Source: CAYLQA01 sp964385695 (lineage in GTDB: Bacteria; Desulfobacterota; Desulfobulbia; Desulfobulbales; Desulfurivibrionaceae). From it: a DNA stretch of 64,000 nt. A program made the translations under genes and the position numbers. The stretch lies in the NCBI GenBank assembly GCA_964385695.1, contig CAYLQA010000001.1, positions 1 to 64,000 of the forward strand. Reading direction: 5' to 3'. Of the stretch, positions 17,648 through 26,176 are shown piece after piece. The notes beneath the pieces are model-generated. The model saw only the letters and a program-made list of their open reading frames with translations, ran no database searches and was not told where the DNA came from. How positions within the stretch are numbered: the stretch's first letter is position 1; every line of letters starts with the position of its first letter.

Positions 17648-18355
17648 TCACCGGCATTCAAAAGGTGCAGAGTGAAGCGGCGTAGCTTTTGAATGTCCAG
17701 TGGAACCCTTTATTAGGTCTTTCCTATATACCTTTACATAATCCATAATACTATCAGCAGTTAATTTAAAGGTAGGAGATATATCTATTCCTGCGCTCTT
17801 TAGCCCCTTAGCAGTCCATTTGTTACATGTGTTCATAAGATAAAAATTACCAACTCCTTTATAAAACTGACTATTTCCATATAATCCACCCTCAAGTTCT
17901 AATATTTTACCGTCCTCATCTTTATAAAAGCTTTCTGAAATAAATCGTAATAGAGAAGAGTACTCTCTACCACTAAGGCATAATGTCTCGACTATACTAT
18001 TGGCGAAAAACTTATCAGCCTTCTCATGCACAGCCACTGCATGAATAACCGACTCCGTTGGCCAAAGTATTGCTTTTAGAATTAAGCCTGTTGTTATTTC
18101 TTTAGCTTGGTAGAAATCTTTATCACCCCACCCAAATTCAATATAAGGTATATCTCCAAACCTTTTCCTTAATTTAGGAAGTTGATTTTGAATTCCTTTA
18201 GCAGCTACAACAAATCCGGTATGCCAACCGTGGCTTACTATATATATTTCTTCTTGTCCGACCGCAGCAGGCATTTCAGTGTGTTTAACCACATATGGTT
18301 TTGACGAGCACGCTGTCAACAGAGATAAAATGACGATTAATAATATAACCTTCAT
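17648..18355 (-). CDS. DUF2459 (TIGR02117-type) lipoprotein
   Basis: A 235-residue protein with lipoprotein signal MKVILLIVILSLLTAC (Cys 16 would be lipidated). The body has YIVSHGWHTGFVV, IEFGWGDKDFYQA and NTCNKWTAKGLKSAGI, hallmarks of the DUF2459 family, whose function is unknown. Its Cys/His/Asn pattern recalls papain-like NlpC relatives (inference). The gene and the 435 bases after it are clearly AT-richer than the neighbours, which suggests acquisition by transfer. Bases 18356-18790 hold no gene I can support. Confidence 0.8.
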   Translation of the reverse strand: MKVILLIVILSLLTACSSKPYVVKHTEMPAAVGQEEIYIVSHGWHTGFVVAAKGIQNQLPKLRKRFGDIPYIEFGWGDKDFYQAKEITTGLILKAILWPTESVIHAVAVHEKADKFFANSIVETLCLSGREYSSLLRFISESFYKDEDGKILELEGGLYGNSQFYKGVGNFYLMNTCNKWTAKGLKSAGIDISPTFKLTADSIMDYVKVYRKDLIKGSTGHSKATPLHSAPFECR

Positions 18356-18790
18356 AGCATGATAGCCTGTAAGCCCTAACAAGTTAGTATCTAGTTTTCT
18401 TGATATCAACAGAAGGTCTAAAATGCTGAAAAACGTAATTTCAGCCATTTAAGTTGATTCCTAACCTGATATCATTCACTATTGGCTTGATAAAAAGAAA
18501 CCTGTTAATATCTCATGACCCAAACCCTAACCAGCTTTACCAGTGACATGGTATCATCCTACTTGGGGCAACAACTTGCAAGGAAAATAACACTGGAGGG
18601 GGGAGTGAAATTTGCCCAGTACCTAGCGGGCTTGTGGTTTTGCAGATGTACAACATAAATACTTCGTTGAGATATGATTTGGCAGGGTTACATTCTGGGG
18701 CTTGGCCTTGGTTAAGATACTTCCTGATAGTGTTAGATTTAGTAAAGCCTGATTAGGATAAATGTCCGGTCAAGTCTAAACTTCTACACC

Positions 18791-19816
18791 TTATCCTGTT
18801 ATAAGCGCCAAAATTCTTTTGAATAATTCCAGCGGCGGCAATTCAGGGCGAAAACCTGCCAGGGCATAAAGCCAGGTGGAGCCGAAGCCGCCCGCTACTG
18901 CACCAAAATAGAGAAGGCAGACTAAAATAGTCCCTTGCTTCTTTCCGAAGGTTTTGAAATAGATCCGTAAATCCTTCGGGTGGATGATGCTGGCCAGGCA
19001 AAAACTGATTATTCCGGGATAAGCCAGACCGTCCGTTTTGAACAAGGCATGAATGACAGGAAGATTGCCAACCGGTGACAGGAATATCGCCGCCGAAAGG
19101 AACGGCGCGGTCAGACTATTTATCAGATCGGAAACAAAGGTGTAACGGCCTAAAATTTCCGCAAACAGGGGCCACCATGACTCCATACCGGCGGCAAAAA
19201 TGACTCCGGCAATGGCTATTCCCACAAGGAGGGTAACCGCAAACCCGCGCACCTCCCGGCCGATGAACTTTAACGTTGCCCACCATCCCTTTCCGGTCAA
19301 CAGGAGTGCCGACCATGATGAAATGTTGATCATCTGTAAGCCTCCTTTGAGAGAAGGCTTTTGCGGCTCCGGGTAATATTGGACCTTGACCGGAAACCAT
19401 CTGAGAGTCAGACAAACCACGCCGATCATGACTAGGGCACCCAGGACATGACCAATAGCAAACTCTATCCCGAGCGAAAGGGTGAAGATGGAAAAAAAGA
19501 TGATCGTCATGTTCCGGCTGGCAATCAGATAACTGATCACGGTGGCCGGGCGATGCCCCTTTTGCAGGAGATCCCAGGCAACCTGCCAGCTGAGCTCCCG
19601 GTTCGTGCTACCAAGCATACCGGCCAAGACAGCCCGGAAGATGCTCATTCCTGACGTCGCCGAACTCTCGGCCAAACGATCCCAGGCGGGCCGCCGGAAG
19701 CGTAGGGCCAAAACGGCCGCCAGGATGAATCCCGGCAGCCACACCGTAAAGAACATGAGCATGAAATTAAACAGGGAGACTATGAAAAAAAAGGCATTTT
19801 TCCAGAACAGTATCAT
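18791..19816 (-). CDS. Permease of the ArsP/YraQ family (PF03773-like)
   Basis: A 341-residue membrane protein with about eight to ten hydrophobic segments, read as a member of the ArsP_1 permease family. Characterised relatives export organoarsenicals; other members occur in mercury gene clusters. The central hydrophilic loop (about 155-185) and the repeated motif FLSPVGNLPVIHALF fit the family's two-repeat design. It is the last gene of the mer-like run, 21 bases after the PD40 gene, behind a good AGGAGAGAAGAG site. The substrate is not known. Confidence 0.7.
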   Translation of the reverse strand: MILFWKNAFFFIVSLFNFMLMFFTVWLPGFILAAVLALRFRRPAWDRLAESSATSGMSIFRAVLAGMLGSTNRELSWQVAWDLLQKGHRPATVISYLIASRNMTIIFFSIFTLSLGIEFAIGHVLGALVMIGVVCLTLRWFPVKVQYYPEPQKPSLKGGLQMINISSWSALLLTGKGWWATLKFIGREVRGFAVTLLVGIAIAGVIFAAGMESWWPLFAEILGRYTFVSDLINSLTAPFLSAAIFLSPVGNLPVIHALFKTDGLAYPGIISFCLASIIHPKDLRIYFKTFGKKQGTILVCLLYFGAVAGGFGSTWLYALAGFRPELPPLELFKRILALITG

Positions 19817-19837
19817 TCTCTTCTCTCCTGTATATCT

Positions 19838-20707
19838 TTACGGTCCCCAGGACGGGCCGCCTTCGTAATCCGGGCTTCGGGTGATATTGGTCAAATGTCC
19901 CGTCTCGATTTGAATCGTGTAGATGTCGCCTCCCCGCTCAAAGACGATCCAGCGCCCATCCGGCGAGAAAGAGGGTTGGATGTCAAAAGAAGGGGTTTCC
20001 GTCAATCTTTTGAGGCTGCTCAGCTCAAGGTCCATCAGATACAGTTCGAATCTGCCTCGACGATCGGAAACAAAGGCGATATGTTTTCCGTCTGGAGAAA
20101 GAGCGGCGTCCATATCTGTGGCCGGGTGATTTGTGAGGTTTTTCTGATTACCGCCATCGGCATCCATAAGATAGATATCCATCTGGCCGTCCCGGTTTGA
20201 AAGAAAAGCGACTCGCGTGCCGTCATGGCTGAACGATGGACAGGAGTTGTTTCCCGGCCCTCTGGTTAGACGTTTCAGGTCTGATCCGTCTCTGTTCATT
20301 GTATAAACATCGGCCTTGCTGTCGCGAATGGCTTCAAAGACTACTTTACGGCCATCACCTGATAACCAGGGACAGCCCTCGTAATTTTCTGAGTGGGTCA
20401 GGTTGACCTGCCCGGACCCGTCTGTCCCCATCTCCCAGATATCGCCGTCACGTTGGAAGGCTACCCGGTCTCCCTGGCAGGAAAAAGAGGGGTTGCCGTC
20501 CCTGAAGGTCCCGGCGGTGAGGAAAATTTTTTCACCACCCCGTAGCGGGATAACGGAAATCCGATGCAGCGCTCCGCTCCCTTCATGAAAGGCTATTCTT
20601 CCTTGTTTCCTGACATTATCTGCGGCGTGCACCGCCCCGGAGAAGCTCCCCAGAATTATAGCGGTTAAAAAAGCTATCACTCTCAGATATGTATGCGAAC
20701 AATTCAT
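19838..20707 (-). CDS. Periplasmic PD40/TolB-like beta-propeller protein
   Basis: A signal peptide (cut near GAVHA) leads to repeated PD40 blades of the TolB type: SFSHDGTRVAFLSNRDGQMD, ALSPDGKHIAFVSDRRGRFE and SFSPDGRWIVFER, six in about 250 residues. There is no N-terminal TolB domain, so it is a stand-alone propeller, probably a binding or scaffold protein. It lies 34 bases downstream of the MerP-like selenoprotein in the same run. Confidence 0.8.
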   Translation of the reverse strand: MNCSHTYLRVIAFLTAIILGSFSGAVHAADNVRKQGRIAFHEGSGALHRISVIPLRGGEKIFLTAGTFRDGNPSFSCQGDRVAFQRDGDIWEMGTDGSGQVNLTHSENYEGCPWLSGDGRKVVFEAIRDSKADVYTMNRDGSDLKRLTRGPGNNSCPSFSHDGTRVAFLSNRDGQMDIYLMDADGGNQKNLTNHPATDMDAALSPDGKHIAFVSDRRGRFELYLMDLELSSLKRLTETPSFDIQPSFSPDGRWIVFERGGDIYTIQIETGHLTNITRSPDYEGGPSWGP

Positions 20708-20741
20708 ATCAACGCCTCGGTAATTTTTTTGTCAGGAATCA

Positions 20742-21266
20742 TCAATGTGGCGATCTACCCTGATGAATCTGAAATTCCTCGAGCTTGGCTTTCTGTTTTC
20801 CCTTTGGAAATATGGCGACAGCCTCGATCATCTTGTTCTCTCTTCCTGCCGTTTTCAGCAACGCCTTGAGTTTCTCGTTTTTCAGCAAATCGATTACTTG
20901 GCCAACATCCTCCACAATCAAGCCATAATGGTCGTCGCGCTGAACAAGCCGTCCCGTTGCCCCGAAACGGATCCAGGCAGGTGTAAAGCCCGCCTTAACC
21001 ACGGCCTCTCTGAGTTGTTCTATTTCAAGCGGCTGTCGCTCCTTCAGCTTTATTTTCAGCCGAGCCTCTTTGAAATCGCCTTCTGCACTGTCCACGCCCT
21101 CCAGGCGGGATACGGCTTTTTGAGCCCCATAGGATCAAATCGGTCAGATCATGCCATCCACACCCATTTCAAGCATGGTGATCTGTGCCATAGCCGGGAC
21201 AGTGGTGGCAATAATGACTGTGACAAGACTTACGAGCATAATGGAAAAAGTTATAACCTTGCGCAT
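20742..21266 (-). CDS. MerP-like HMA-domain selenoprotein with two Sec (UPIU)
   Basis: Reading through two UGA codons (21144-21146, codon 41, and 21135-21137, codon 44) gives a 174-residue exported protein. Its heavy-metal-associated domain reads GMI-U-PI-U-SYGAQKAV, where other HMA domains have GMxCxxC. Both metal-binding cysteines are thus Sec. The domain continues SRLEGVDSAEGDFKEARLKI, a normal HMA core. The signal peptide is MRKVITFSIMLVSLVTVIIA with cleavage near PAMA. The start lies 6 bases after AAAGGAGG. A C-terminal extension (about 110-174) is unassigned. It probably binds soft metals such as Hg(II) in the periplasm; Sec-containing MerP-like proteins are known from selenoproteome studies. 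Confidence 0.85.
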
Positions 21267-21365
21267 GACATCCTCCTTTACTTGTTCTGCTTTTGCCGAC
21301 AATCAACAGATCACCTGGATATTCGGATCTTTTTTTCATAAGCCAACACAACAAAGGCGCACCGT

Positions 21366-22256
21366 CTAAAAAATATACCGTGCTCCCCAAAGCAGGCTAT
21401 AGCCGGGTTCGAGAGCCTGATCCGGAAAGTCCTGCACGACCGGGAGCTGGGCCCCTATTTCTACAAGGAAATTCTGGTTCAATATGTACTGGATCCCCGG
21501 TGAAACAAAGAGCACCGTCCCCCCGGTCGGCCTCGTTTCGTCGCCGATCTCGTTATCGCCCGAGGTCCGACCGTTGAGTTCAATGAGCAAATTGAGCTGG
21601 GAGAACGATTTCGGCCAGGCGGGATAGAGCTGATAGGCGAAGGCAAGATCGTAGAACAGGACATTGCCGAAGCGCACATCCTTTGCCTCGGAGTTTATTT
21701 TGCCCCGAAGCGCCGTTTCGATGCTGTACTTTTTACGGGTGGTGGAGGCGGCGATGCCGATTATGGTGTCGACGCTGCCCGAACCAAGCTGTAGTGGCGG
21801 CGCGGCCTGGATGCCGGGCCCCTTTTGGGTGGAGCCCGTAGGGAGTTCAAGACCGCCGAGAACGGCTATCTGGTCACGGCCAAAGGGAAGATCCCGCCGG
21901 TAAAAGCGGTATTTGCCGAGCAGTGTCATATCCCCTAGACCGTGGGCATCGTATGTTTGATTTGAGGTTTCGAAATGTTTGTCCACATAGGGGACGGTTA
22001 GGGTAAGGCTGGCATCAGCGACAGGGGCGTAAGAAAAAATGGCAGGTACGGTCCAGGCATCAAGCTTGTTTCCTCCCCCTTCGAATCTTTGAAACTTACC
22101 AAAGGCGCGAAAGGCTGTGCCCTGAAAGAATTGGGTCCTTGGGCTGGGGCTGAAGATGGGAGCCGCATGCGAAGATTCTATATCCAACACTGCCGCCGCC
22201 GAAATCAGAATAAGGGCAATCAACGAAACCAGCGGGGTTTTCTTAAGCATGATCAT
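21366..22256 (-). CDS. Outer-membrane beta-barrel (phenol MetA-like) protein
   Basis: After a signal peptide (cut near SSHA) the 296 residues alternate polar and hydrophobic positions, with turns such as AHGLGDMTLLGKYRF and GLELPTGST, and the chain ends in an aromatic residue (ARYIF), as outer-membrane barrels do. It resembles the transporter family PF13557 (MetA pathway of phenol degradation). In this run it may let the metal or an organometal cross the outer membrane (inference). Confidence 0.7.
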   Translation of the reverse strand: MIMLKKTPLVSLIALILISAAAVLDIESSHAAPIFSPSPRTQFFQGTAFRAFGKFQRFEGGGNKLDAWTVPAIFSYAPVADASLTLTVPYVDKHFETSNQTYDAHGLGDMTLLGKYRFYRRDLPFGRDQIAVLGGLELPTGSTQKGPGIQAAPPLQLGSGSVDTIIGIAASTTRKKYSIETALRGKINSEAKDVRFGNVLFYDLAFAYQLYPAWPKSFSQLNLLIELNGRTSGDNEIGDETRPTGGTVLFVSPGIQYILNQNFLVEIGAQLPVVQDFPDQALEPGYSLLWGARYIF

Positions 22257-22301
22257 CTTGCTCTCCCGAGTTGATTACTGCGGAAAATGTTTAACCATAT
22301 T

Positions 22302-22829
22302 TTAGTAAGCCATGTAGTATCTTGCCTCTGTTCGCATTCTAACCATCTCTCGCAAGGTCACTGGCTGGAAGAACTTGGCTGAGATTTTTTTCAAGGGCTC
22401 CTCCGGAGGGCCGATCTTAGAGACGATGAGGAAGCCGGTATTGATGTAAAACTGAACGCCCCGTTGTTTAAGCATGCCCAAGAACTCGCCGTAGGTCTTG
22501 GGCACGGAGGTCAAAGGGACACCGAACTGTCGGGAAAGCGCCTCCCTCAGATTCTGCGGGATTTTATATTTTTCTATATCGTCCTTGCCGCGCCAGCCTA
22601 TCTTGTAAGTATTGATGGCATCAGCATCAATCAAAACCTTAACCTGAAAGCCCTCCTCAAGGGCGGCCCATATAACATTATAGGCCACGCAGATCTGGGC
22701 ATCGTCCTTCTTCAGGCTGGTTTTAAGATGGACGAGAAAGGTTTCCTGCATGTCCGCTCGAGAGGACAACGGGTATGCAAGCAGAACGCCTAAAGCAATG
22801 GCTAGGCCGAACAACTTTTTCATCTTCAT
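22302..22829 (-). CDS. Exported DsrE-like protein
   Basis: A 175-residue protein with signal peptide MKMKKLFGLAIALGVLLAYP and cleavage near SSRA. The mature part has the alpha/beta pattern of the DsrE/F fold (FLVHLKTSLKKDDAQICVAY, GFQVKVLIDADAI, LKQRGVQFYINTGF). Cytoplasmic DsrE proteins carry sulfur on a Cys; here the only mature Cys lies in AQICVAY, so sulfur transfer is uncertain. It sits between the DF selenoprotein and the outer-membrane protein. Confidence 0.65.
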   Translation of the reverse strand: MKMKKLFGLAIALGVLLAYPLSSRADMQETFLVHLKTSLKKDDAQICVAYNVIWAALEEGFQVKVLIDADAINTYKIGWRGKDDIEKYKIPQNLREALSRQFGVPLTSVPKTYGEFLGMLKQRGVQFYINTGFLIVSKIGPPEEPLKKISAKFFQPVTLREMVRMRTEARYYMAY

Positions 22830-22941
22830 CCCCCTGTGAGAATGCCAAGGTTACTGTCCGCGATTCCGGCAGACAGAAGAGCGTCTATGGAGGCGGATAA
22901 AGCAAGAGAATAATCTCTTTGCTTGAGGGTAAGCTAGTTTT

Positions 22942-23259
22942 CTAGACATTTAATGCCTGAAGAAGCAATTTCTCCGGCACCTTCTTTGAGAAGCGACCCG
23001 CTTCATCTGGATAGACCCGTCAGCCCATGCCGAAGTCATCACGGTCAACCGCCTCAGGGTCGATATCCTTCCCATTGACCCGTATGCTTGGAGACCCTAA
23101 GAAACGAAGATCACTGGCCCGTTCGGACGTGGTTACCTCTGTTTCTCTGATTTCCGCTGACAGGCCCTTGTCGGTAACTATCTCCTCGACTATGGCCCTG
23201 GTTTCCTGCCGGGATGTACAGCCCGGCGCAAACAGCAACTCAATATCAAACCTTTGCAT
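22942..23259 (-). CDS. DF-family selenoprotein
   Basis: Reading through UGA at 23020-23022 (codon 80) extends the protein from 79 to 105 residues: the start MQRFDIELLFAPGC matches small thioredoxin-like proteins, then FLGSPSIRVNGKDIDPEAVD, then DDFGMG-U-RVYPDEAG. In Cys-containing relatives known as DF family (seleno)proteins the Sec position is Cys in a CRxY motif. This alignment argues against a true stop. The function is unknown; the fold and neighbours suggest redox or metal binding. The start at 23259 was chosen because the homology begins there. Confidence 0.78.
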
Positions 23260-23342
23260 TTCTCTTCTCCCTGGCAGGCCGCACACTCGATAGTCGGTAC
23301 TATTATACATAATTCCGGCCACAGAGTTCTACTGTTTGTTGG

Positions 23343-23612
23343 TTAGGCAATTAGCCGACCAAGACCTGCGCTCTTCAGGGTGACTTCATCAACCCCACGC
23401 CCCGCGCAACAGTCTGCCAGTTTGCCGTTGATCGCCACAGCGGGTACGGAACGGACACCCAATTCCCTTCCCCGGGTCGCCCCCTTGAGATCCTTCATAT
23501 CGACAACACTCACCTCGCATGATGGACAACTCAGGCGCTGAATCATTGCAACCGTTTCCTTACAAAGAGGACACCCTGCACTGAATACCTCTATTTTTCG
23601 TGTGGTAGCCAT
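23343..23612 (-). CDS. Small thioredoxin/glutaredoxin-like protein of mer-type clusters
   Basis: An 89-residue cytoplasmic protein. The N-terminal motif IEVFSAGCPLCKETV is a CPLC active site, followed by a second pair, SCPSCEVSVVD, then the cis-Pro segment GVRSVPAVAINGKLADCC. Proteins with this pattern often sit beside mer genes. The start at 23612 follows GAGGAGGTGT and lies 1 base after the stop of the MerC-like gene, so the two are co-translated. A likely role is to accept or reduce the imported ion or its carrier (inference). Confidence 0.8.
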   Translation of the reverse strand: MATTRKIEVFSAGCPLCKETVAMIQRLSCPSCEVSVVDMKDLKGATRGRELGVRSVPAVAINGKLADCCAGRGVDEVTLKSAGLGRLIA

Positions 23613-23613
23613 G

Positions 23614-24078
23614 TTACACCTCCTCATCGGATTGATGTTTTGTTTTGTCAAACGGCTTCGGTTGAATAGCCTTCTCACCGGTGGCGCCTTGCCGGGGCCA
23701 GGCATTCCAGGCCGATGCCGCGACCAGTAGGAAAATCCCTGCGTAACCAAAATATTCTTCGTCCAAATAAAATTTACCAACCACAGTTACGGTTGCAGCC
23801 GCCATTCCAATAATGAGGGGACCATATCCCCGGCGTTGACGCGCCTTGTAGGCAAGCATTCCTACAGCCACCAACAGAAAAAGAATTGTCAGCGGCAATA
23901 AATAGGTATCCCCGATTAAAAAGTTCAGCCCGACCGAGCTGAGAAGGCCCGCATAGGCAGGCCAACAGGCTGGTCAAGCAAGTCTTGGCAAAAGCGCAAC
24001 ACCAATGCCAGGCACCACTCCGAGATTATGGAGCCATGTTTTTTTCTGTTTGTTGTTATGGCTGTCCTTTTTCTGCAT
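23614..24078 (-). CDS. MerC-like membrane selenoprotein (UPAC)
   Basis: Reading through UGA at 23974-23976 (codon 35) gives a 154-residue membrane protein. The motif becomes VALLPRLA-U-PACWPAYAGL, where Cys-containing homologues have CPACWPAYAGLLS at the end of the first membrane helix. Three or four hydrophobic helices follow. MerC/MerT-type proteins carry Hg(II) inward through such a Cys pair. The start at 24078 follows GGCAGGGG. A hairpin of GGCCUGC and GCGGGCC lies about 13 bases after the UGA and may be the SECIS. It heads the eight-gene mer-like run. Confidence 0.82.
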
Positions 24079-24246
24079 CCCCTGCCTGTTGTTGGTACTT
24101 CAAAAAAACCGGGGACAGACCACCGTTTTTTTGTCCAAGATCGAAAAATTACCCTCCTAGACTGGCTGCACGGAATGCCTTTCGTGATCTATTGGCAATC
24201 TTTACCGTGTTGCACCAAGCCCAGGTTGACATTGTTCCTGAAAACC

Positions 24247-24648
24247 CTACTCCTTCAACTCATCCATTATCGCGGGCTTGATATCCAGGAGCTTGGTCCC
24301 GTCAAGGCAGTCGAGCCCCTTAACGAAAAGACTCCCGTTCTCTATTTTCTCAATCGGTACAATGGCAGCCCCAATGGGATTAGGCCTGTGGGGTGATCTC
24401 AGGGCAAATGTGCCAACCACTTCCCCATTCCCCCGTGCTTCCTGTTGGCTCAGGTTTCTGTCGGTATTTTCAAACCAGTAAAGAAGCAATATCTTTTGTC
24501 CGGGCACGAGTCCCACTAATCCATCTTGAAACTCGTCATCAATAACCACCTGGCAGAGAGGGCCAGTGGGGTCGACATTGTTTGGGCAGTCTTCTATAGC
24601 CTCATAAGGGGTATTGATATGTCCAATAAATTTAAGTGTTGCTGTCAT
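24247..24648 (-). CDS. trmO: tRNA methyltransferase O (TsaA/TrmO family)
   Basis: At 133 residues this is a minimal TrmO, which uses S-adenosylmethionine to methylate N6-threonylcarbamoyladenosine in tRNA. The signature RSPHRPNPIGAAIVPIEKIE is complete, preceded by PGQKILLLYWFENTDR and followed by LDCLDGTKLLDIKP. It ends a minus-strand trio with a tautomerase and an MFS gene. Some short members of the family have unknown substrates, so the tRNA role is probable rather than certain. Confidence 0.8.
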   Translation of the reverse strand: MTATLKFIGHINTPYEAIEDCPNNVDPTGPLCQVVIDDEFQDGLVGLVPGQKILLLYWFENTDRNLSQQEARGNGEVVGTFALRSPHRPNPIGAAIVPIEKIENGSLFVKGLDCLDGTKLLDIKPAIMDELKE

Positions 24649-24681
24649 GCGATATTTTCCTGTGCTCTATCTGTTATTAAT

Positions 24682-24885
24682 CTATTTCCCTTGTTTTCTC
24701 CTGCTGGTAATTGATTCACCGGCAATACCCCAGTTATCTGTTTCAACCTCGTCGATGACAACCACGGTTGTTGCTGGATTTTTACCCAATACATCGACAA
24801 GTAGCTGTGTTGCTCCTTTAATCAGCAAGGCTTTTTGTTCTGATGAGGCACCTTCATTTGTGATTTTGATATTCATGTACGGCAT
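24682..24885 (-). CDS. 4-oxalocrotonate tautomerase-like protein
   Basis: A 67-residue member of the small tautomerase family: MPYMNIKITNEGASSEQKAL, then GKNPATTVVVIDEV and ESITSRRKQ. The catalytic residue of this family is normally Pro1 after Met removal, and Pro2 is present. The substrate is unknown. It lies between a YbfB-like transporter and trmO. Confidence 0.8.
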   Translation of the reverse strand: MPYMNIKITNEGASSEQKALLIKGATQLLVDVLGKNPATTVVVIDEVETDNWGIAGESITSRRKQGK

Positions 24886-24900
24886 ATAAACACCCTTTTA

Positions 24901-26106
24901 TTAGCTTTGAATTCGAAAGTTTTTATCTAACGCTGTCAAAATTCCTCCAAATATTACACTTACTGCAGCCAGTAAAAGAGCTGAGTCAAACCCTTCCTGA
25001 TGATCCGCCAGCACGCCGGCAACGATGGGGCCAAGCATCTGGCCGATGCCAAAACTTGCTGTAAGAATCGCGGCCGTACGCTGACTATTCCTGCCGGTTC
25101 TAAAATTACCTTCGCCAATTGTCAGGGCAACGATTCCTAAAAAAGTTCCTCCAAATGTGACAGAGGCAATAATGACCTCGACAATTGAAGTGGCCTGGAT
25201 GCTGACCAAGACACCTGCCGCCTGGATAGAATATGCTGCCAGCAGTGCCTTTTTGTTGCCTATGCGCCGAGCCAAATGTGGCCAGAGGATTGTTGATGGA
25301 ATTGCTGCAAGTCCGACAGTCACCCAACTATAGGGGGCCAGTCCCTCCAGGCCTGGAGTTTTTGCAATAATGGTCACAATGAAGGTGCCGGTGATGATAT
25401 AGCCGAAGCCCTCAAGAAAATAGGCTGAGACCAACAGCCAAATCTTGCTTAGTTTACAGGAGCTGCCAGAATACTCAGCAGGGCGTGGGGCACTATGACC
25501 TTGGTCTTTTCCAAGCCATGCTGCCGCAACAGCCAGGACAACAGCCAGAATACCCATTCCTATCCAGGTGGCATCCCAACCACCCAGCTGATCGAGTTGC
25601 GGAACGATAATCCCACTGAGTGCTATGCCAAGGCCTATGCCGCCATATAATGTTCCAAACCAATCACTATGATTGCTTCTGGCAAGAGCTTCTCCTGTTT
25701 CGACTGTTATGATGATGAACAAAAGTGCACTGGCAACACCGCTGCCAAAACGTAAGACACCCCAGTGAAGTTCCGAGAGTGTTAATCCCATCAGGATGGT
25801 CGTTGCGATGCTCATGAGTAAAGCACCGGCAGCTGCCGTGCGATGACGAATGATTTGCGGTGCTATGGAACACAAGACAGCACCACAGAGATAGCCCAGG
25901 TAATTCAAGCCTGCCAGCCAACCTGCAGCGGTATTGCTCAAACCCAGATCCCGTTGCATGAGAGGGAGAATCGGAGTAAAGGCAAATCTCCCGATTCCCA
26001 TGACAATAACCATCCCGACAATCCCACCCACCAATACCTTGAGAGTGTCCCAATCCCTTTGCGGCCCGGCCGGTTCAATTGTTTGCTTAGTAGTCATAAT
26101 TGACAT
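24901..26106 (-). CDS. MFS transporter, YbfB/YjiJ family
   Basis: A 401-residue protein with 12 hydrophobic segments. The start GMVIVMGIGRFAFTPILPLM and GLSNTAAGWLAGLNYLGYL are diagnostic for the YbfB/YjiJ group, whose substrates are unknown. It is divergent from a LysR regulator 70 bases away, a common pairing in which the regulator controls the transporter. The tautomerase gene follows after 15 bases. Confidence 0.85.
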   Translation of the reverse strand: MSIMTTKQTIEPAGPQRDWDTLKVLVGGIVGMVIVMGIGRFAFTPILPLMQRDLGLSNTAAGWLAGLNYLGYLCGAVLCSIAPQIIRHRTAAAGALLMSIATTILMGLTLSELHWGVLRFGSGVASALLFIIITVETGEALARSNHSDWFGTLYGGIGLGIALSGIIVPQLDQLGGWDATWIGMGILAVVLAVAAAWLGKDQGHSAPRPAEYSGSSCKLSKIWLLVSAYFLEGFGYIITGTFIVTIIAKTPGLEGLAPYSWVTVGLAAIPSTILWPHLARRIGNKKALLAAYSIQAAGVLVSIQATSIVEVIIASVTFGGTFLGIVALTIGEGNFRTGRNSQRTAAILTASFGIGQMLGPIVAGVLADHQEGFDSALLLAAVSVIFGGILTALDKNFRIQS

Positions 26107-26176
26107 GTTAAACTTGAGTAGATATCATTTCAAATGATTAGTTGCGATGGGGGGTTATCACTTTTGGAGATTGGCA

